NCBI GenBank assembly: GCA_050251575.1
Contig: JBFWMP010000017.1
Location: forward strand, 1-31,133
Origin: X23 sp050251575
Lineage (GTDB): Bacteria; Bacillota; Clostridia; SK-Y3
Length of the DNA stretch: 31,133 bases
Direction: 5' to 3'
Shown: one piece after another, positions 5,873 through 13,541 of the stretch
How the letters are laid out: each line of letters starts with the position of its first letter
How positions within the stretch are numbered: the first letter of the stretch is position 1
Position numbers and translations under genes: made by a program
Notes under the pieces: generated by a model
What the model was told of the DNA's origin: nothing
The model's input: only the letters and a program-made list of their open reading frames with translations
Databases searched by the model: none

Positions 5873-6037
5873 TTCTACATAAAATATTCCATTCAAGTGG
5901 GTTTAACTAGATGGAAATTTATTGATATTATTAATGCAGAATAGTAATAAAATGTGTAGTTAGAAAATTAAACGATTTATAGTAATATTATTCATAAACA
6001 AACTAATATGCTGATATATTGTTTATGGGTGATAAAT

Positions 6038-7195
6038 GTGCGTATTAACTTAAAAGAAACCATGTATCTTCTTACAGGGTGGTTTACCTTATTTATTATC
6101 GGTACTGATTTGTTTGTTATATCTCCTTTATTACCGTTTATTGCTAAAGAATATGAAATAACTCCTGCTATTGCAGGGTGGATAGTTACTGTATTTTCAC
6201 TAATGTATGCCATCAGTGCCCCACTTTTTGGATGGCTTTCAGACCGCAAAGGTCGCCGCCTTTTTATTGTTTTCGGTTTATTATCGTTTTGCTTATCCAA
6301 TTTTTTGACAGCCATTTCTCCCTCATTTGTAATGTTAATAACCAGTCGTATTTTTGCTGGTTTATCTGTTGCGTCAATAACCCCTTTAGTCTATGCAATT
6401 ATTGGCGATACAGCATTACCTGAACGCAGGGGGGGATGGCTTTCTATTGTAGTATCAGGACATCTTATGGCTTTATGGGCGGGAGCACCTATAGGAACTC
6501 TGTTAGAACAATTTCTTGGGTGGCGTTCTGTTTTTATTAGTTTAGCTATAATTGCTGCTTTACTATCAATCTTAAACTTTAGAGTTTGGGCATCAATAAA
6601 TAAAGTACATTCAGCAGAAGCACAGACAAAAGGAAGTGCAATAAGAATTATTTCTGCAGTGAGTGTAACTACTTTTTGGTCAATTGCCATGTATGCTCTT
6701 TATGTATTTCTTGGAACTGGATTGGTTTTATATAACCATTTTTCTTCAAGTGAACTTGCAGCTTCAATTACTGCCTATGGTATAGGAGCTGTAATTGGTA
6801 GTTTATCCAGTGGGAGAGTTACAGATAAAATTGGTGCAAGAATGGTATCAATATTCAGTACAGCCATGCTTATTGGCATACTTGCCCTATTAGGTTTTTT
6901 CTTTTCATCGGGAATTTTGGTTTATTTTTTGTTATTTTTGTGGGCACTTATTGGATATACATCATTTACTTCATATCAAGCCCGTTTAGCAGAAGAATTT
7001 CCAGAAACTCGTGGAATGGCACTTGCCTTAAATAACACGGCATTATATTTTGGGATTACGATTGGTTCTATGATGGGAGGTTTTATTATAACAAAATGGG
7101 GGTTCTTTACTTTGCCATTTATCTGTAGTGGGGTAGCCTTAATAAGCAGCTTAATAAGTGCCAAAAGGAAAATATATACTTCTAAAAGTACGTAA
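6038..7195 (+). CDS. MFS drug:proton antiporter-like exporter
   Basis: A 385-aa membrane protein with about 12 hydrophobic segments. The first loop carries the MFS signature GWLSDRKGRR (motif A) after helix 2, and SIVVSGHLMALWAGAPIGTLL in helix 5 resembles antiporter motif C of the DHA1 drug-exporter group. A second, weaker motif A (GRVTDKIGARM) follows helix 8, as expected from internal duplication. It probably exports small molecules such as drugs. The start is taken as GTG 6038 after GGGTGAT; ATG 6008 would add ten residues. It is a single gene facing the HolA-type gene, with which it shares a bidirectional terminator. It may be cargo; substrate unknown. Confidence 0.9.
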   Translation: MRINLKETMYLLTGWFTLFIIGTDLFVISPLLPFIAKEYEITPAIAGWIVTVFSLMYAISAPLFGWLSDRKGRRLFIVFGLLSFCLSNFLTAISPSFVMLITSRIFAGLSVASITPLVYAIIGDTALPERRGGWLSIVVSGHLMALWAGAPIGTLLEQFLGWRSVFISLAIIAALLSILNFRVWASINKVHSAEAQTKGSAIRIISAVSVTTFWSIAMYALYVFLGTGLVLYNHFSSSELAASITAYGIGAVIGSLSSGRVTDKIGARMVSIFSTAMLIGILALLGFFFSSGILVYFLLFLWALIGYTSFTSYQARLAEEFPETRGMALALNNTALYFGITIGSMMGGFIITKWGFFTLPFICSGVALISSLISAKRKIYTSKST

Positions 7196-7357
7196 CATTT
7201 CCAAAATACGCAACTTGCGTCAAATCCATAATACATGAAACTTGCCATGTTACCATTAACTTACAAAAAATTTATATTTGACATATTGTTATGTTAACTT
7301 TAGAAACTGCTTAAGGGATAAAAAACACAAAATATGGGACACTCCCAAATTTCCAAC

Positions 7358-7401
7358 AAAAAAAGTACATACAAAGGATAATCTTTGTATGTACTTTTTT
7401 T
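7358..7401. terminator. bidirectional terminator
   Basis: A 19-bp perfect stem (AAAAAAAGTACATACAAAG and its complement) with a GATAAT loop; the A/T ends give a U-tract in both directions. It serves the MFS gene on the plus strand and the HolA-type operon on the minus strand. Confidence 0.9.
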
Positions 7402-7403
7402 GT

Positions 7404-8309
7404 TTAATGTAATAAGTTAACTGTTAGTACTTCTATTCCTAAACGCATATCTATACTGCCGCTTCGTATCAACGTCTGTGTTGCATTAACCAACTTTATA
7501 CTTTCTATAATGCTTTCAACCGTTGCATTAGAAGAGTTACTAAAACCTTTTAACTGAAATGATGATAAACCTAGTTCAGCATTTCCTGCAACTTTTAACT
7601 TGTACATGATTCTGTAATGTCTAGCCAATAGAGCTAGTAATTGCATGACACTTGTACCATTATTAAGAAGATTATCTAAAACTGTCAGAGCAGCATGTTC
7701 TTTCCTGTTTACCAATTCAATAAATCGAAAAACATTATTATCTATAGGCGGTTTTATAATATCCATTACTGCTTTGGTAGTAACCACTCCTCCGAAATAG
7801 CTTATAAGCTTATCTAAGTCCATTGTTATATCCCGCAGTGTAATTTCTTCAATATCTAAGTATCTAAAACGGTCCGCAATAATGCTTATCAAGTCATTGC
7901 TTATTTGTACATTCCTTTTGTCAAAATAATTCTTGATAAAATTCAGATAATCAGTACCTTTTAACTTATTGAATATTATCACTTTCCCATTTCTATTTAA
8001 TACTTGGTATAGCTTCTTTCGCTTATCTACATTGGATGTAATTAAAATGAGAACCGTCGAAATAATTGGATTTTCGCAATACTGCTGCAGCTGCTTATAA
8101 TCTTTCTTAAATAAATCACCGTTTACTACTACTGCTTTATAATCTTCAAGGAATGGTGTCTGAAGACAAGCATTGATGATCTCCTCTTCGTTTACATCCT
8201 CAAAGACATTAAAATTGAAGTCAAGATTCTGTATGCGTTCCTTTGCTTTATCTACATACTCCTTTATCAAATATTCTTCTGCTCCGCTTAATAAAATTAC
8301 ATTATCCAT
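7404..8309 (-). CDS. holA: DNA polymerase III delta subunit (HolA-like)
   Basis: A 301-aa protein, slightly shorter than typical HolA (about 330-345). It has the N-terminal SGAEEYLIKEYVDKAKERI segment, a RecA-like/AAA domain without a Walker A lysine motif, as usual for delta, and the C-terminal helical collar region with NNVFRFIELVNRKEHAALTVL and LLALLARHYRIMYKLK, ending SIDMRLGIEVLTVNL. Delta opens the beta clamp during loading. A copy on a mobile element suggests it adapts the host clamp loader to its own replication. It is the last gene of a minus-strand operon with radical SAM, 129-aa and ArdC-like genes. The SD GGGGGGAAGG is strong. Confidence 0.85.
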   Translation of the reverse strand: MDNVILLSGAEEYLIKEYVDKAKERIQNLDFNFNVFEDVNEEEIINACLQTPFLEDYKAVVVNGDLFKKDYKQLQQYCENPIISTVLILITSNVDKRKKLYQVLNRNGKVIIFNKLKGTDYLNFIKNYFDKRNVQISNDLISIIADRFRYLDIEEITLRDITMDLDKLISYFGGVVTTKAVMDIIKPPIDNNVFRFIELVNRKEHAALTVLDNLLNNGTSVMQLLALLARHYRIMYKLKVAGNAELGLSSFQLKGFSNSSNATVESIIESIKLVNATQTLIRSGSIDMRLGIEVLTVNLLH

Positions 8310-8331
8310 TAGCCTTCCCCCCTACTTTATC

Positions 8332-9315
8332 TTATGCAACCAAGCCGGCTTTAACAGCATTTTTATATGGTGTGTAATCACTCCAGTCAACTGTTTTGTA
8401 GAATCTTCCGTTTACCCACCTTGCAAAATGTTTTAATAAAGCATCGTTTTTACTGTTATATACCATTACAAACGGGTCTACTCCTATTTCAGTCAATCTC
8501 CGGAAGCGGTACATATCCTGCTCAAAATTCGTATTGTACCCTGTAAGCATATAGCACATATGCTTGTATTTCTTTATGAATTTTGAAAGAATACCTATAC
8601 CTCTCAAAACTGTTCTTTCCGCCTCAACTAAATCCCATGCATAATGGATACTTCTCATATGTCTTATAGAGCTTAATCCTTTTGCTTTTTCTTCTGTTAT
8701 GATCCTTACGTCAATACCTTGTGTTAAATCTACTGTTAATCCCCGTTCCCTGATTTCTTTCAGCTTATCTAAGCAATGCGGATCTGCAGTAAAATTGTTA
8801 TCTAAAAGTATCAACTTATTACTCTTGGGATTAATTAAGTCTTTTATTTCCGACTCTTGTTTGAGCTTTCCTTCCTTAACCGGCACGAAGCAAAAGCTGC
8901 ATTCATTGATGCAACCACGGCTTGTAAAACCTATCCCTGAACCTACAATCTCCTTTGCCTTATTTCTTTTTGTCTCCAACTTACCAATACCCTTATTATT
9001 TCTAGCAAGGATTTCTTCGACGGTGTACAGATTGTAATCCGGTTTGCATCTTTCGATCTCTACTGGCAGTACTTTTTTAATGTCCCATCCGGTACCACCG
9101 ATTTCAATATTATATAGAGATTGCAGTGCTTCTGCTTTTTGTTTGTTTTTGGTATAGATAATTGAGCAAAAAACCTTATCCACTCTAACAGGAAAATATG
9201 GTCTGTCTATATGTGTTAAGAAGACTCTAAAACCTTTATCTTTTGCCCAAATACTAGCTTTCATTATTGCTAGATTAGGAATTTTGCCATCATCGATAAG
9301 ACCTATCGTATTCAT
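8332..9315 (-). CDS. radical SAM protein
   Basis: A 327-aa enzyme. Residues 131-145 (TSRGCINECSFCFVP) hold the CxxxCxxC motif (Cys135, Cys139, Cys142) that binds the 4Fe-4S cluster and S-adenosylmethionine. The roughly 120 residues before it look like a Rossmann-type, B12-binding-like domain (IPNLAIMKASIWAKDKGFRV, then GGTGWD), which also occurs in phage and plasmid radical SAM proteins of this kind. After the motif, KLILLDNNF and GLTVDLTQGIDVR are barrel strands. A target cannot be named; RNA or nucleotide modification would fit a mobile element. SD AAGGGGGATGG, 22 bases upstream of the HolA-type gene. Confidence 0.85.
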   Translation of the reverse strand: MNTIGLIDDGKIPNLAIMKASIWAKDKGFRVFLTHIDRPYFPVRVDKVFCSIIYTKNKQKAEALQSLYNIEIGGTGWDIKKVLPVEIERCKPDYNLYTVEEILARNNKGIGKLETKRNKAKEIVGSGIGFTSRGCINECSFCFVPVKEGKLKQESEIKDLINPKSNKLILLDNNFTADPHCLDKLKEIRERGLTVDLTQGIDVRIITEEKAKGLSSIRHMRSIHYAWDLVEAERTVLRGIGILSKFIKKYKHMCYMLTGYNTNFEQDMYRFRRLTEIGVDPFVMVYNSKNDALLKHFARWVNGRFYKTVDWSDYTPYKNAVKAGLVA

Positions 9316-9375
9316 ATTCCATCCCCCTTAATATTTTTGATAGCAGGGACTGCTATAAAAGCAATCTCTTACAAC

Positions 9376-9765
9376 TTAACTGACAAAAACATACTGAACC
9401 TTTTTGTTTTTTTGACGGAAGAACTTGGTAAGTTTCTTCCTCTCTTCATACCTTTTTCTCAGGTTATATACTGTCAATACATCAAAGGATATTAAAATAT
9501 ACTCCGAAGTAACTTTGACCTGGGAGTCGCAGCAGTTCGTTTCTGCTGTAAATAGTATGTCATTCTCATCACCATGTTCTTGCCATGTGTTTACCAATGC
9601 CCTGTATTCATTTTTGCCTTTAGATAGGAAACCAAGAATATCTTTTTTAAATTCCTTTTTATCTTCTATCTGCTGCTGAATACCGGTTATCTGCAGGTTG
9701 TTTTCTTTCTCAATATCTGAAATAACCTGCTTAAATTGGTCTTTCAATAACAAAAAACACTTCAT
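9376..9765 (-). CDS. 129-aa coiled-coil protein of unknown function
   Basis: The N-terminal half is a charged helix (LLKDQFKQVISDIEKENNLQ, IQQQIEDKKEFKKDILGFL) likely to form a coiled coil. The C-terminal half has a strand-rich segment (SQVKVTSEYILISFDVLTVY) and ends in a basic helix (RKRYEERKKLTKFFRQKNKK), which suggests nucleic-acid binding. No family recognised. The ribosome binding region AAGGGGGACGGTATATTATG is a variant of the box shared by several genes in this window. It is the second gene of the ArdC-HolA operon. Confidence 0.7.
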   Translation of the reverse strand: MKCFLLLKDQFKQVISDIEKENNLQITGIQQQIEDKKEFKKDILGFLSKGKNEYRALVNTWQEHGDENDILFTAETNCCDSQVKVTSEYILISFDVLTVYNLRKRYEERKKLTKFFRQKNKKVQYVFVS

Positions 9766-9790
9766 AATATACCGTCCCCCTTAATTTTAA

Positions 9791-10681
9791 TTATGCGATT
9801 TCCTCAACCTCTTCATTATTCTTTTCTTCATCGATTTGAACTTGGATTTTCCCTAACATATATTTTGATGTCTTAACGATATAATCCAAGTTTTTTTTGA
9901 AATCCTCCACTGTATTTCCCCATCCGAGAATATAATCTTTAGAGAAAGGACTGTGAATTCCTATGGCTGAACATACAATATAGGCAACTGCTTCTGCCTG
10001 ACATTCTTTATGCTGTGTAGAAAATGCTTTGTTTTCACTGCCTGAATGCAACTTCTCATGTGCCCATTCATGGATAAGTGCTACAAGCATATTGCCCGAA
10101 GATTGCTCTTTTGTCAGAATCAAACCTCCAAAGGATGCTCCTTCGCATGACGGCCGCCCCAAAATTACTTTGGTCTCTTTAACCCTTATGCCATCATTAA
10201 CGATTATTCCCCTAATCCTGTCATACTCTTCTTGGTATTCCCCTTCCATTTGAAGTAATGAGGTACCGCTTGAAACAGCAAAGACATTAGGATTTATATC
10301 CGGTGCATTTTCGTCAACCTTTATTACCTGAGAAATATCGAACATAGGAATCAACTTGTACCACATTTTTGTTTCAGTTTCGCCTGTTTCATTCCCATTT
10401 TTGTCCGTTATTTCTTGTTTATACGGACGCGGCTGATAAATATAAATAGCACCTTTTTTTACTACTTTATAGCCTTTTTTTGCCCAAGCGGGATAAGTGT
10501 ACAGCGTGGATGCCCACGGGCATTGACTGAATATCAGTGCAAGATTGTTCGCAGAATATCTTGTTTTTCCTGCCAACTGAAAGACTTTTTCCAAGTTCTC
10601 CGTCTTCCCTTCCTGCAGTTCCTGATACAACTTTTCAATTCCCTGAGCGATTTTTTCATCGACTTCCTTTTTCTTTAACAT
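9791..10681 (-). CDS. ArdC-like anti-restriction protein with metallopeptidase domain
   Basis: A 296-aa protein with the N-terminal ArdC ssDNA-binding-type domain: YSANNLALIFSQCPWASTL (about 42-60), AWAKKGYKVVKKGAIYIYQP (65-84) and PMFDISQV (112-119). The C-terminal part is a zinc metallopeptidase-like domain with HEWAHEKLH (His204, Glu205, His208) and a downstream ligand candidate Glu230 in CQAEAVAYIV. ArdC of conjugative plasmids protects incoming DNA from restriction. The C-terminal tail after about 280 is acidic. It opens the minus-strand operon behind the sequence AAGGGGTGACGGTATATG, and leader RNA A ends 90 bases upstream. A close relative could act on a host regulator instead (as IrrE-type peptidases do). 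Confidence 0.85.
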   Translation of the reverse strand: MLKKKEVDEKIAQGIEKLYQELQEGKTENLEKVFQLAGKTRYSANNLALIFSQCPWASTLYTYPAWAKKGYKVVKKGAIYIYQPRPYKQEITDKNGNETGETETKMWYKLIPMFDISQVIKVDENAPDINPNVFAVSSGTSLLQMEGEYQEEYDRIRGIIVNDGIRVKETKVILGRPSCEGASFGGLILTKEQSSGNMLVALIHEWAHEKLHSGSENKAFSTQHKECQAEAVAYIVCSAIGIHSPFSKDYILGWGNTVEDFKKNLDYIVKTSKYMLGKIQVQIDEEKNNEEVEEIA

Positions 10682-10773
10682 ATACCGTCACCCCTTATAA
10701 ATTTTCGTATTTCTTTTCACCCTTAATAACAAACTAGTTTACCTTTATCCCATTCACCCCTTTTTTGTGAAAC

Positions 10774-10810
10774 AAAAAAATCTCTTTGCATTAACGCAAA
10801 GAGATTTTTA
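10774..10810 (-). terminator. terminator of leader A
   Basis: AAAAATCTCTTTGC and its complement around ATTAAC, followed on the minus strand by seven U residues. The plus-strand side also has a U-tract, so it could act both ways. Confidence 0.85.
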
Positions 10811-10828
10811 TTCACAATCTTTTTATTG

Positions 10829-10867
10829 TTATAATCTGCCCTATACAGGGACTTTGGTCAGATGGGT
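10829..10867 (-). repeat. 39-bp repeat, copy in leader A
   Basis: Identical, in the opposite genome orientation, to 15649-15687. In both places it lies in the same position within a promoter-leader-terminator module, so the two RNAs have the same sense sequence. Confidence 0.9.
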
Positions 10868-10909
10868 CACTTATGATGCTCCCCTGATAAAAAAATATAC
10901 TATGCCATT

Positions 10910-10938
10910 ATTATACTATTATCTTGTTTGTTATGCAA
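10910..10938 (-). promoter_or_regulatory. promoter of leader A
   Basis: Minus strand: TTGCAT (10938-10933), a 17-base spacer, TATAAT (10915-10910). The -35 abuts the terminator of the 51-aa gene. Confidence 0.75.
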
Positions 10939-10940
10939 TA

Positions 10941-10985
10941 AAAAGATTAGAAGGTTCTTTTGCAGGCGAAACCCTCTAATCTTTT
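10941..10985 (-). terminator. terminator of the 51-aa membrane protein gene
   Basis: A 16-bp stem (AAAAGATTAGAGGGTT with its partner, one G-U) and U-tracts at both ends, six bases past the stop codon. Confidence 0.85.
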
Positions 10986-10990
10986 TACTG

Positions 10991-11146
10991 TTATGAGTCT
11001 TTGTCGATAAGACCCATTTCCTGTGCAATTGTAATAATATCCTTACCGGTTACTTTTTCAATTAAAAAGAAACCTAGATATACTACACCTGCCAGGATAC
11101 ATAAACCTACAGCGTAGCGTAGAAGTAACCCCCCTACTAAAATCAT
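10991..11146 (-). CDS. 51-aa single-pass membrane protein
   Basis: MILVGGLLLRYAVGLCILAG then VVYLGFFLIEKVTG is one long hydrophobic helix (about residues 2-29), followed by a short soluble tail with DIITIAQEMGLID. The start is preceded by AAGGGGTGACGGTATATG, the same 18 bases as in front of the ArdC-like gene, which makes it a confident small gene. It has its own leader (C) and terminator. Function unknown; a small membrane subunit or anchor is possible. Confidence 0.75.
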   Translation of the reverse strand: MILVGGLLLRYAVGLCILAGVVYLGFFLIEKVTGKDIITIAQEMGLIDKDS

Positions 11147-11225
11147 ATACCGTCACCCCTTAATTAAATTAAAAATATACCTTCACCCCATTCCCGATAT
11201 ATACCTATATGGTGATCGAGAAAAC

Positions 11226-11300
11226 ATAAAAAGACCAAATCTCCGTAAATTTGGCCACGTCTTGGGTTACAATAATAATGCTCCCCTAATAAGAAAAAAT
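11226..11300 (-). ncRNA. leader RNA C with terminator
   Basis: Minus strand: -10 TATAAT (11312-11307) with a weak -35 (TTAGCC at 17 bases), then a U-run, AGGGGAGCATTATTA, an ACCC that can pair with GGG, and a terminator (GGCCAAAT/ATTTGGTC, 11231-11256, then TTTTTATG). The first part matches leader A (AGGGGAGCAT and the preceding U-run). It precedes the 51-aa gene by about 80 bases. Region 11147-11225 also holds a second, degenerate copy of the SD box (GGGGTGAAGGTATAT). Confidence 0.55.
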
Positions 11301-11382
11301 ACTACAATTATACTTTATCATATAAGTAGGGCTAAGTAAATATGCCACAAGTCCCAAGTCTAAAAGTAAAATCAAAATTTGG

Positions 11383-11412
11383 TTGACTTTTATCTCATAG
11401 TTATTCTATAAT
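11383..11412 (+). promoter_or_regulatory. promoter of leader E / primase-like gene
   Basis: TTGACT (11383-11388), an 18-base spacer, TATAAT (11407-11412). It diverges from the leader C promoter. Confidence 0.75.
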
Positions 11413-11418
11413 AAGTTT

Positions 11419-11521
11419 AAGAAATATTATTTTTTTAAAAGAGTGGTAGGGATACGAAGCTCATTGTGACAACGATATATGCTATAGTTGTGCGAAATCC
11501 ATTGAATAATGGGTTTTTTTT
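11419..11521 (+). ncRNA. leader RNA E with terminator
   Basis: An RNA of about 103 bases without a coding frame: a U-run, then GGTAGGGATACGAAGC, a hairpin (ACAAC...GTTGT), and a terminator (ATCCATT/AATGGGT, 11497-11513, followed by eight T). GGGAT upstream could pair with the ATCC of the terminator stem, which would give an antiterminator. It shares the promoter, U-run, AGGG and terminator layout of leaders A-C but not their 39-base block. The primase-like gene starts 110 bases later. Confidence 0.5.
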
Positions 11522-11631
11522 ATTGCTCAAAAATCCTCCATGTGAGGTTATGTCCCTATAGTTCCAAGTGAATAAGTGGGGAGTTGCTCGTCAACTGGAA
11601 TTTCAAATTTTATTTAAGGGGGTTATGGTCT

Positions 11632-12738
11632 ATGCTAAGAGAGATTAGAAGAGGTAATCCGCATTTCCCAAATGGTATTTGTCCTATATGTGGACACGAA
11701 GGCTGGTGCGCTACGTCAGAGGATACTGGAAAATTATTTATTATCTGCAAGCGTGATACACTTAAGGCTAATGTATCGATATTCAAATACATAAAAGACA
11801 CCAATAATGAAGGCAATAGTCTTTTTGTATACGAACCCAGTGGCTCCGGATATGAAATTAACTTTCAAGCCGCAGCAAAGGGAAATATCGTTGAAAGAAT
11901 GAAGGATATATCTTTAGACTGCATAAACCGTAAATTATTATCAATGTTGACATTAGAAGACCATCATCGTCAAAAGCTAAAGACTGATGGCTTCACGGAT
12001 GAACTTATTTCAAGGTATTCTATCAAGTCGTTTCCGGTAAGAGATTTTGAGAGGAAAAAGAGTAATATACAAAGTAAAAATCCTCTAAGATGGCAACTAG
12101 CCAAGGAACTTCATAACTCCTATGGAGACCTAAAAGGATTCCCTGGCGCGTTTTTATCTTCATACAATGATAAAACTTATTGGTCACTTGCTGGCTACGA
12201 TGGCATCCTCTTCCCCATTGAAAATATCTATGGCGAAATTGTGATGATGCAGATAAGGCTTGATAATCCATCTAATGGTGGAAAATATAGAGTACTATCC
12301 TCAGAGGGCGAAAGATTTCCCCACGGTTGCGGACCTTCTAGTCGTGTAGGACTCTGTAAACCTAAAGTTTTAGGTGATACATATATTTGTTATGTTACAG
12401 AAGGAATTAAAAAAGCCATCATCACGAGTGAACGGTTAGGTGCATTAACTGCTACTGTTCAAGGTGTAAACTCATGGTCAGAGCTTATAAATGAGAATGA
12501 CCGCAATGAGCGTTTTATTGATATCCTGAAAAATCGGTATGGAACCCGCATATTTATCATTGCCTATGACAATGATAAATACCGAAATGCAAAAGTAATG
12601 GATTCCCAAAAACGTGTAATCGACACATTGAAAAACGAGGGTTTCTGTGTTGGTGTTGCCGAATGGGATTCCTATTGTGGGAAGGGTATCGATGATATGT
12701 TAAACAACGGTTATAAACCAATGTACCATATCATGTGA
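11632..12738 (+). CDS. primase-like protein with zinc motif and TOPRIM/DUF3854-type domain
   Basis: A 368-aa protein. The N-terminal part has a zinc-binding-type cluster CPICGHEGWC near residues 19-28 and a further Cys in FIICKRD, as in DNA primase zinc domains. The middle has LAGYDGILFPIENIYGEIVMMQ (catalytic-core-like strands). The C-terminal third resembles DUF3854/TOPRIM-like domains: YICYVTEGIKKAIITSERLG, a Glu-containing first motif, and IFIIAYDNDKYRN (DxD) before a final KGIDDML. It probably works in priming or plasmid replication. An in-frame TTG lies at 11584, but AAGGGGG is spaced nine bases from ATG 11632. A single gene with its own leader and terminator. Confidence 0.8.
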   Translation: MLREIRRGNPHFPNGICPICGHEGWCATSEDTGKLFIICKRDTLKANVSIFKYIKDTNNEGNSLFVYEPSGSGYEINFQAAAKGNIVERMKDISLDCINRKLLSMLTLEDHHRQKLKTDGFTDELISRYSIKSFPVRDFERKKSNIQSKNPLRWQLAKELHNSYGDLKGFPGAFLSSYNDKTYWSLAGYDGILFPIENIYGEIVMMQIRLDNPSNGGKYRVLSSEGERFPHGCGPSSRVGLCKPKVLGDTYICYVTEGIKKAIITSERLGALTATVQGVNSWSELINENDRNERFIDILKNRYGTRIFIIAYDNDKYRNAKVMDSQKRVIDTLKNEGFCVGVAEWDSYCGKGIDDMLNNGYKPMYHIM

Positions 12739-12761
12739 TCTAGCGGGCCGTTTTATCCGCA

Positions 12762-12802
12762 ATATCTATAGAGTACGAATTGTATGCTATAGATATTTTT
12801 TT
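12762..12802 (+). terminator. terminator of the primase-like gene
   Basis: Perfect 10-bp stem ATATCTATAG/CTATAGATAT, 15-base loop, six T. Confidence 0.85.
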
Positions 12803-12832
12803 GTGCTTTTTTATCGTTTTTCCCTGTTTTAC

Positions 12833-12862
12833 TTGACACAAATTATTTTTGATTTTTACAAT
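12833..12862 (+). promoter_or_regulatory. promoter of the lipoprotein operon
   Basis: TTGACA (12833-12838), an 18-base spacer, TACAAT (12857-12862); the 5' UTR would be about 84 bases and has no terminator hairpin, unlike the other leaders in this region. Confidence 0.7.
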
Positions 12863-12952
12863 ATGGTTAATAATCTTCATTTTGTAAATTTAATCTAATT
12901 TTAAAAATGAGAGTTACTTGTTTTTTTATGTACATTAAGGAGGCTGAATAAG

Positions 12953-13507
12953 ATGGGGGGTAAATTCAATTATTTTCTTTTGATTTTCTGTTTAGTTTTA
13001 GTTTTAGCCGGTTGTGCTAACAATGATTCTGCCAAAAGAATTGATTTAGCTGATGATCCCAATTCTATTGAAACTATCTATAAGGAACAGTTGGATACTA
13101 AACATTCTGAGGAAATAGAGAAAACTAAAAAGGAAATGTCAAAAAAAGTGCTTGAAAACATGAAGACCAATTCAAAAAGTTCAATAAATACCGTTATGGA
13201 TGCTGCAAAGAAATCCAGGAATATTCAAATCGACACCGATAGAAGCGCTACTGAAATGATAGATGATGCTACTTCATCTATTTGGCACATGGCATGGGTA
13301 GCTATTTTTAACTTCCTGTTATCATGTCAGCAAGTTGCCGCACCTGCTACAGTTGGTGTGCTTTTAGTAAGTATTGCATTAGCTTTTTTCTTTAGAAATG
13401 ATAGACCTAAGCTTAAATTTTTTGTTATACTTATCATAGTGACACCTATTCTATTCCTAATAGTGGTGTACGGACCTGCATTTTTCTGGGGGATGATTAA
13501 AAATTAA
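12953..13507 (+). CDS. lipoprotein with three membrane segments
   Basis: A 184-aa protein. The signal peptide FLLIFCLVLVLAGCANN has a lipobox (LAGC), so Cys21 is probably lipidated. A charged, helical region follows (about 25-100, many Lys/Glu). Hydrophobic segments lie near 108-125 (WHMAWVAIFNFLLS), 131-147 (TVGVLLVSIALAFFF) and 154-180 (FFVILIIVTPILFLIVVYG). The paired C-terminal helices recall VirB2/TrbC-like pilin topology, but there is no conjugation operon in the window and the likeness is weak. First gene of an operon with the S1 and winged-helix genes; SD AAGGAGG. Confidence 0.75.
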   Translation: MGGKFNYFLLIFCLVLVLAGCANNDSAKRIDLADDPNSIETIYKEQLDTKHSEEIEKTKKEMSKKVLENMKTNSKSSINTVMDAAKKSRNIQIDTDRSATEMIDDATSSIWHMAWVAIFNFLLSCQQVAAPATVGVLLVSIALAFFFRNDRPKLKFFVILIIVTPILFLIVVYGPAFFWGMIKN

Positions 13508-13541
13508 ATTGACTAATATTAGTAAGGAGGAAGGTATACTT

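Larger units (their letters stand above)
10772..10903 (-). ncRNA. leader RNA A (candidate attenuator or sRNA)
   Basis: An RNA of about 130 bases is predicted from a strong promoter to a strong terminator, with no coding frame. In order it carries a U-run and AGGGGAGC, a likely GGG/CCC pairing, then a structured block (ATCTG/CAGAT around the hairpin CCCT-GTAT-AGGG) that is identical over 39 bases to leader B in front of the ubiquitin-like operon. The terminator is a 14-bp stem (10776-10809). Since the ArdC-HolA operon lies 90 bases further on the same strand, it may be that operon's attenuating leader, or a stand-alone small RNA. Confidence 0.6.

Noticed and set aside
10767..10979. 70-codon plus-strand frame
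   Set aside because: It runs through leader A, its terminator and promoter on the other strand, has no ribosome binding site and no protein-like pattern.
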